Assembly (NCBI GenBank): GCA_003509235.1
Contig: DONH01000434.1
Coordinates: forward strand, 1-7,210
From: Planctomycetaceae bacterium
Lineage (GTDB): Bacteria > Planctomycetota > Planctomycetia > Pirellulales > UBA1268
Length of the DNA stretch: 7,210 nt
Direction: 5' to 3'
How positions within the stretch are numbered: the first letter of the stretch is position 1; every line of letters starts with the position of its first letter. The notes under the pieces are model-generated. The model saw nothing but the letters and a program-made list of their open reading frames with translations. It did no database searches and had not been told where the DNA came from. Below are positions 6,608 through 7,210 of the stretch, in pieces. Both the position numbers and the translations under genes were made by a program.

Positions 6608-7210
6608 CTACTTTCCAATGCAGTGTCGTGAAAAGACCCGGTCGAGAATGTCTGTTCCTACCACGGCGCCTGTTACCTCACCGAGTGCGTCAATGGCATG
6701 ACGGAGAAGGACTGCAAGCAACGCTTCATCCGGCGGCAGACCATCACAACCGGTCATGCTTTTTTCAGCCTGAACAAGTGATTCATGCGCTGATGTAATT
6801 CCTGCACGAAGCCGGATCGTTGCAGGTGTCGCTCGATCGAGGGATGAAACCTTCTCGAGAATCCGTTGCCTCAGGTGGTCAATTCCAACACCTGATTTCA
6901 CACTTGTCAAAATATGATCCTGGGGCCTCGGTATTCATTTTTCAGCCTGTTGTTGGTCAACACGAGTTATGACATGAATGAATTCAACGTTGGTCCGACC
7001 AGCCATAGCAACGGCAGGATCTGCGTCAACATCATGACATGCGACAATAACGTCCGCTCGTTGAATCTCTTCCCGGGCAACCCGGTCAGCTTCCATTGCT
7101 ACCTCACGCTCGCCCATGAGACAATCAACGGTTTCCGAACGCCCGCCAATGCCTGCAAGATCAACAAGCAGGCACGACACGATCCCTGAAGTGTCGTACA
7201 GCTCGCCAGC
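6608..7210 (-). pseudogene. mnmE: tRNA modification GTPase MnmE (TrmE), 3' part, with in-frame TGA
   Basis: MnmE works with MnmG to add the carboxymethylaminomethyl group to the wobble U34 of certain tRNAs. The frame is open from the right edge of the window, so the N-terminal folate-binding domain and P-loop are not seen. Visible parts are a G3-like VDLAG, a degenerate G4-like TRVD in place of NKxD, a G5-like TSVKSGVG, and the C-terminal helical block ending DILDRVFSRHCIGK. The invariant-type C-terminal Cys-Ile-Gly-Lys is intact and the stop is TAG (6610-6608). A single TGA at 6937-6935 interrupts the frame between TRVD and TSVKSG; both sides are in the same frame and the spacing is natural for the family. 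It is labelled pseudogene only because of this codon. As MnmE is nearly universal in bacteria, a sequence error is a serious alternative. The TRVD variant may be lineage-typical rather than decay. Confidence 0.8.
6935..6937 (-). other. In-frame TGA inside mnmE
   Basis: The minus-strand codons run GAA AAA TGA ATA CCG, directly after a run of five A (6942-6938). Upstream reads ...RVDQQQAEK and downstream reads IPRPQDHIL followed by TSVKSGVG. If real, it separates an N-terminal product lacking the C-terminal domain from a 100-residue open frame that could begin at TTG 6910. Confidence 0.9.

Noticed and set aside
6935..6937. TGA in mnmE read as tryptophan, glycine or selenocysteine through an altered code
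   Set aside because: The kinase, rluD, TPR-like, helicase and dehydrogenase genes all end in TGA with no further conserved protein beyond it, and none has an internal TGA. No selenocysteine insertion structure is evident, and MnmE is not a selenoprotein family.
6914..7189. 91-codon + strand frame opposite mnmE
   Set aside because: It lies antisense to the conserved mnmE frame and its translation shows no domain. The minus-strand reading has GTPase motifs.

Overview
The window looks like ordinary chromosomal DNA from a bacterium, most likely a planctomycete. That assignment is an inference from protein style: a histidine kinase with an 'MLSFSKDR' linker, a membrane-anchored TPR-like protein beginning 'MKSERRHEL', and a divergent MnmE all resemble planctomycete versions as I remember them. 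No 16S rRNA or other formal marker is present. Genes are densely packed, use the standard code, and base composition is fairly even throughout, with no sign of a mobile element, phage, CRISPR array, tRNA or rRNA.

Layout from left to right: (1) the C-terminal part of a sensor histidine kinase on the + strand, cut by the left edge; (2) an RluD-type 23S rRNA pseudouridine synthase on the - strand, convergent with the kinase; (3) a single-pass membrane protein with a TPR-like outer domain on the - strand, 27 bp upstream of rluD and probably in one operon with it; (4) a 135-bp divergent intergenic region; (5) a complete UvrD/Rep/PcrA superfamily 1 DNA helicase on the + strand; (6) a long, atypical aldehyde dehydrogenase on the - strand, convergent with the helicase; (7) the 3' part of mnmE (tRNA modification GTPase) on the - strand, running off the right edge.

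The genes are mostly housekeeping (rRNA modification, DNA repair/replication, tRNA modification) plus one signalling gene and one oxidoreductase. They do not form an evident joint pathway, and I do not see a novel defence, mobile or biosynthetic system here. The most notable observation is an in-frame TGA (6935-6937) in mnmE. It lies between the G4-like and G5-like parts of the GTPase domain, and the conserved C-terminus, including the catalytic-type CIGK end, continues in the same frame beyond it. Five neighbouring genes end in TGA, so recoding of TGA is unlikely; a point mutation, a sequence error or a pair of compensating indels is more likely.
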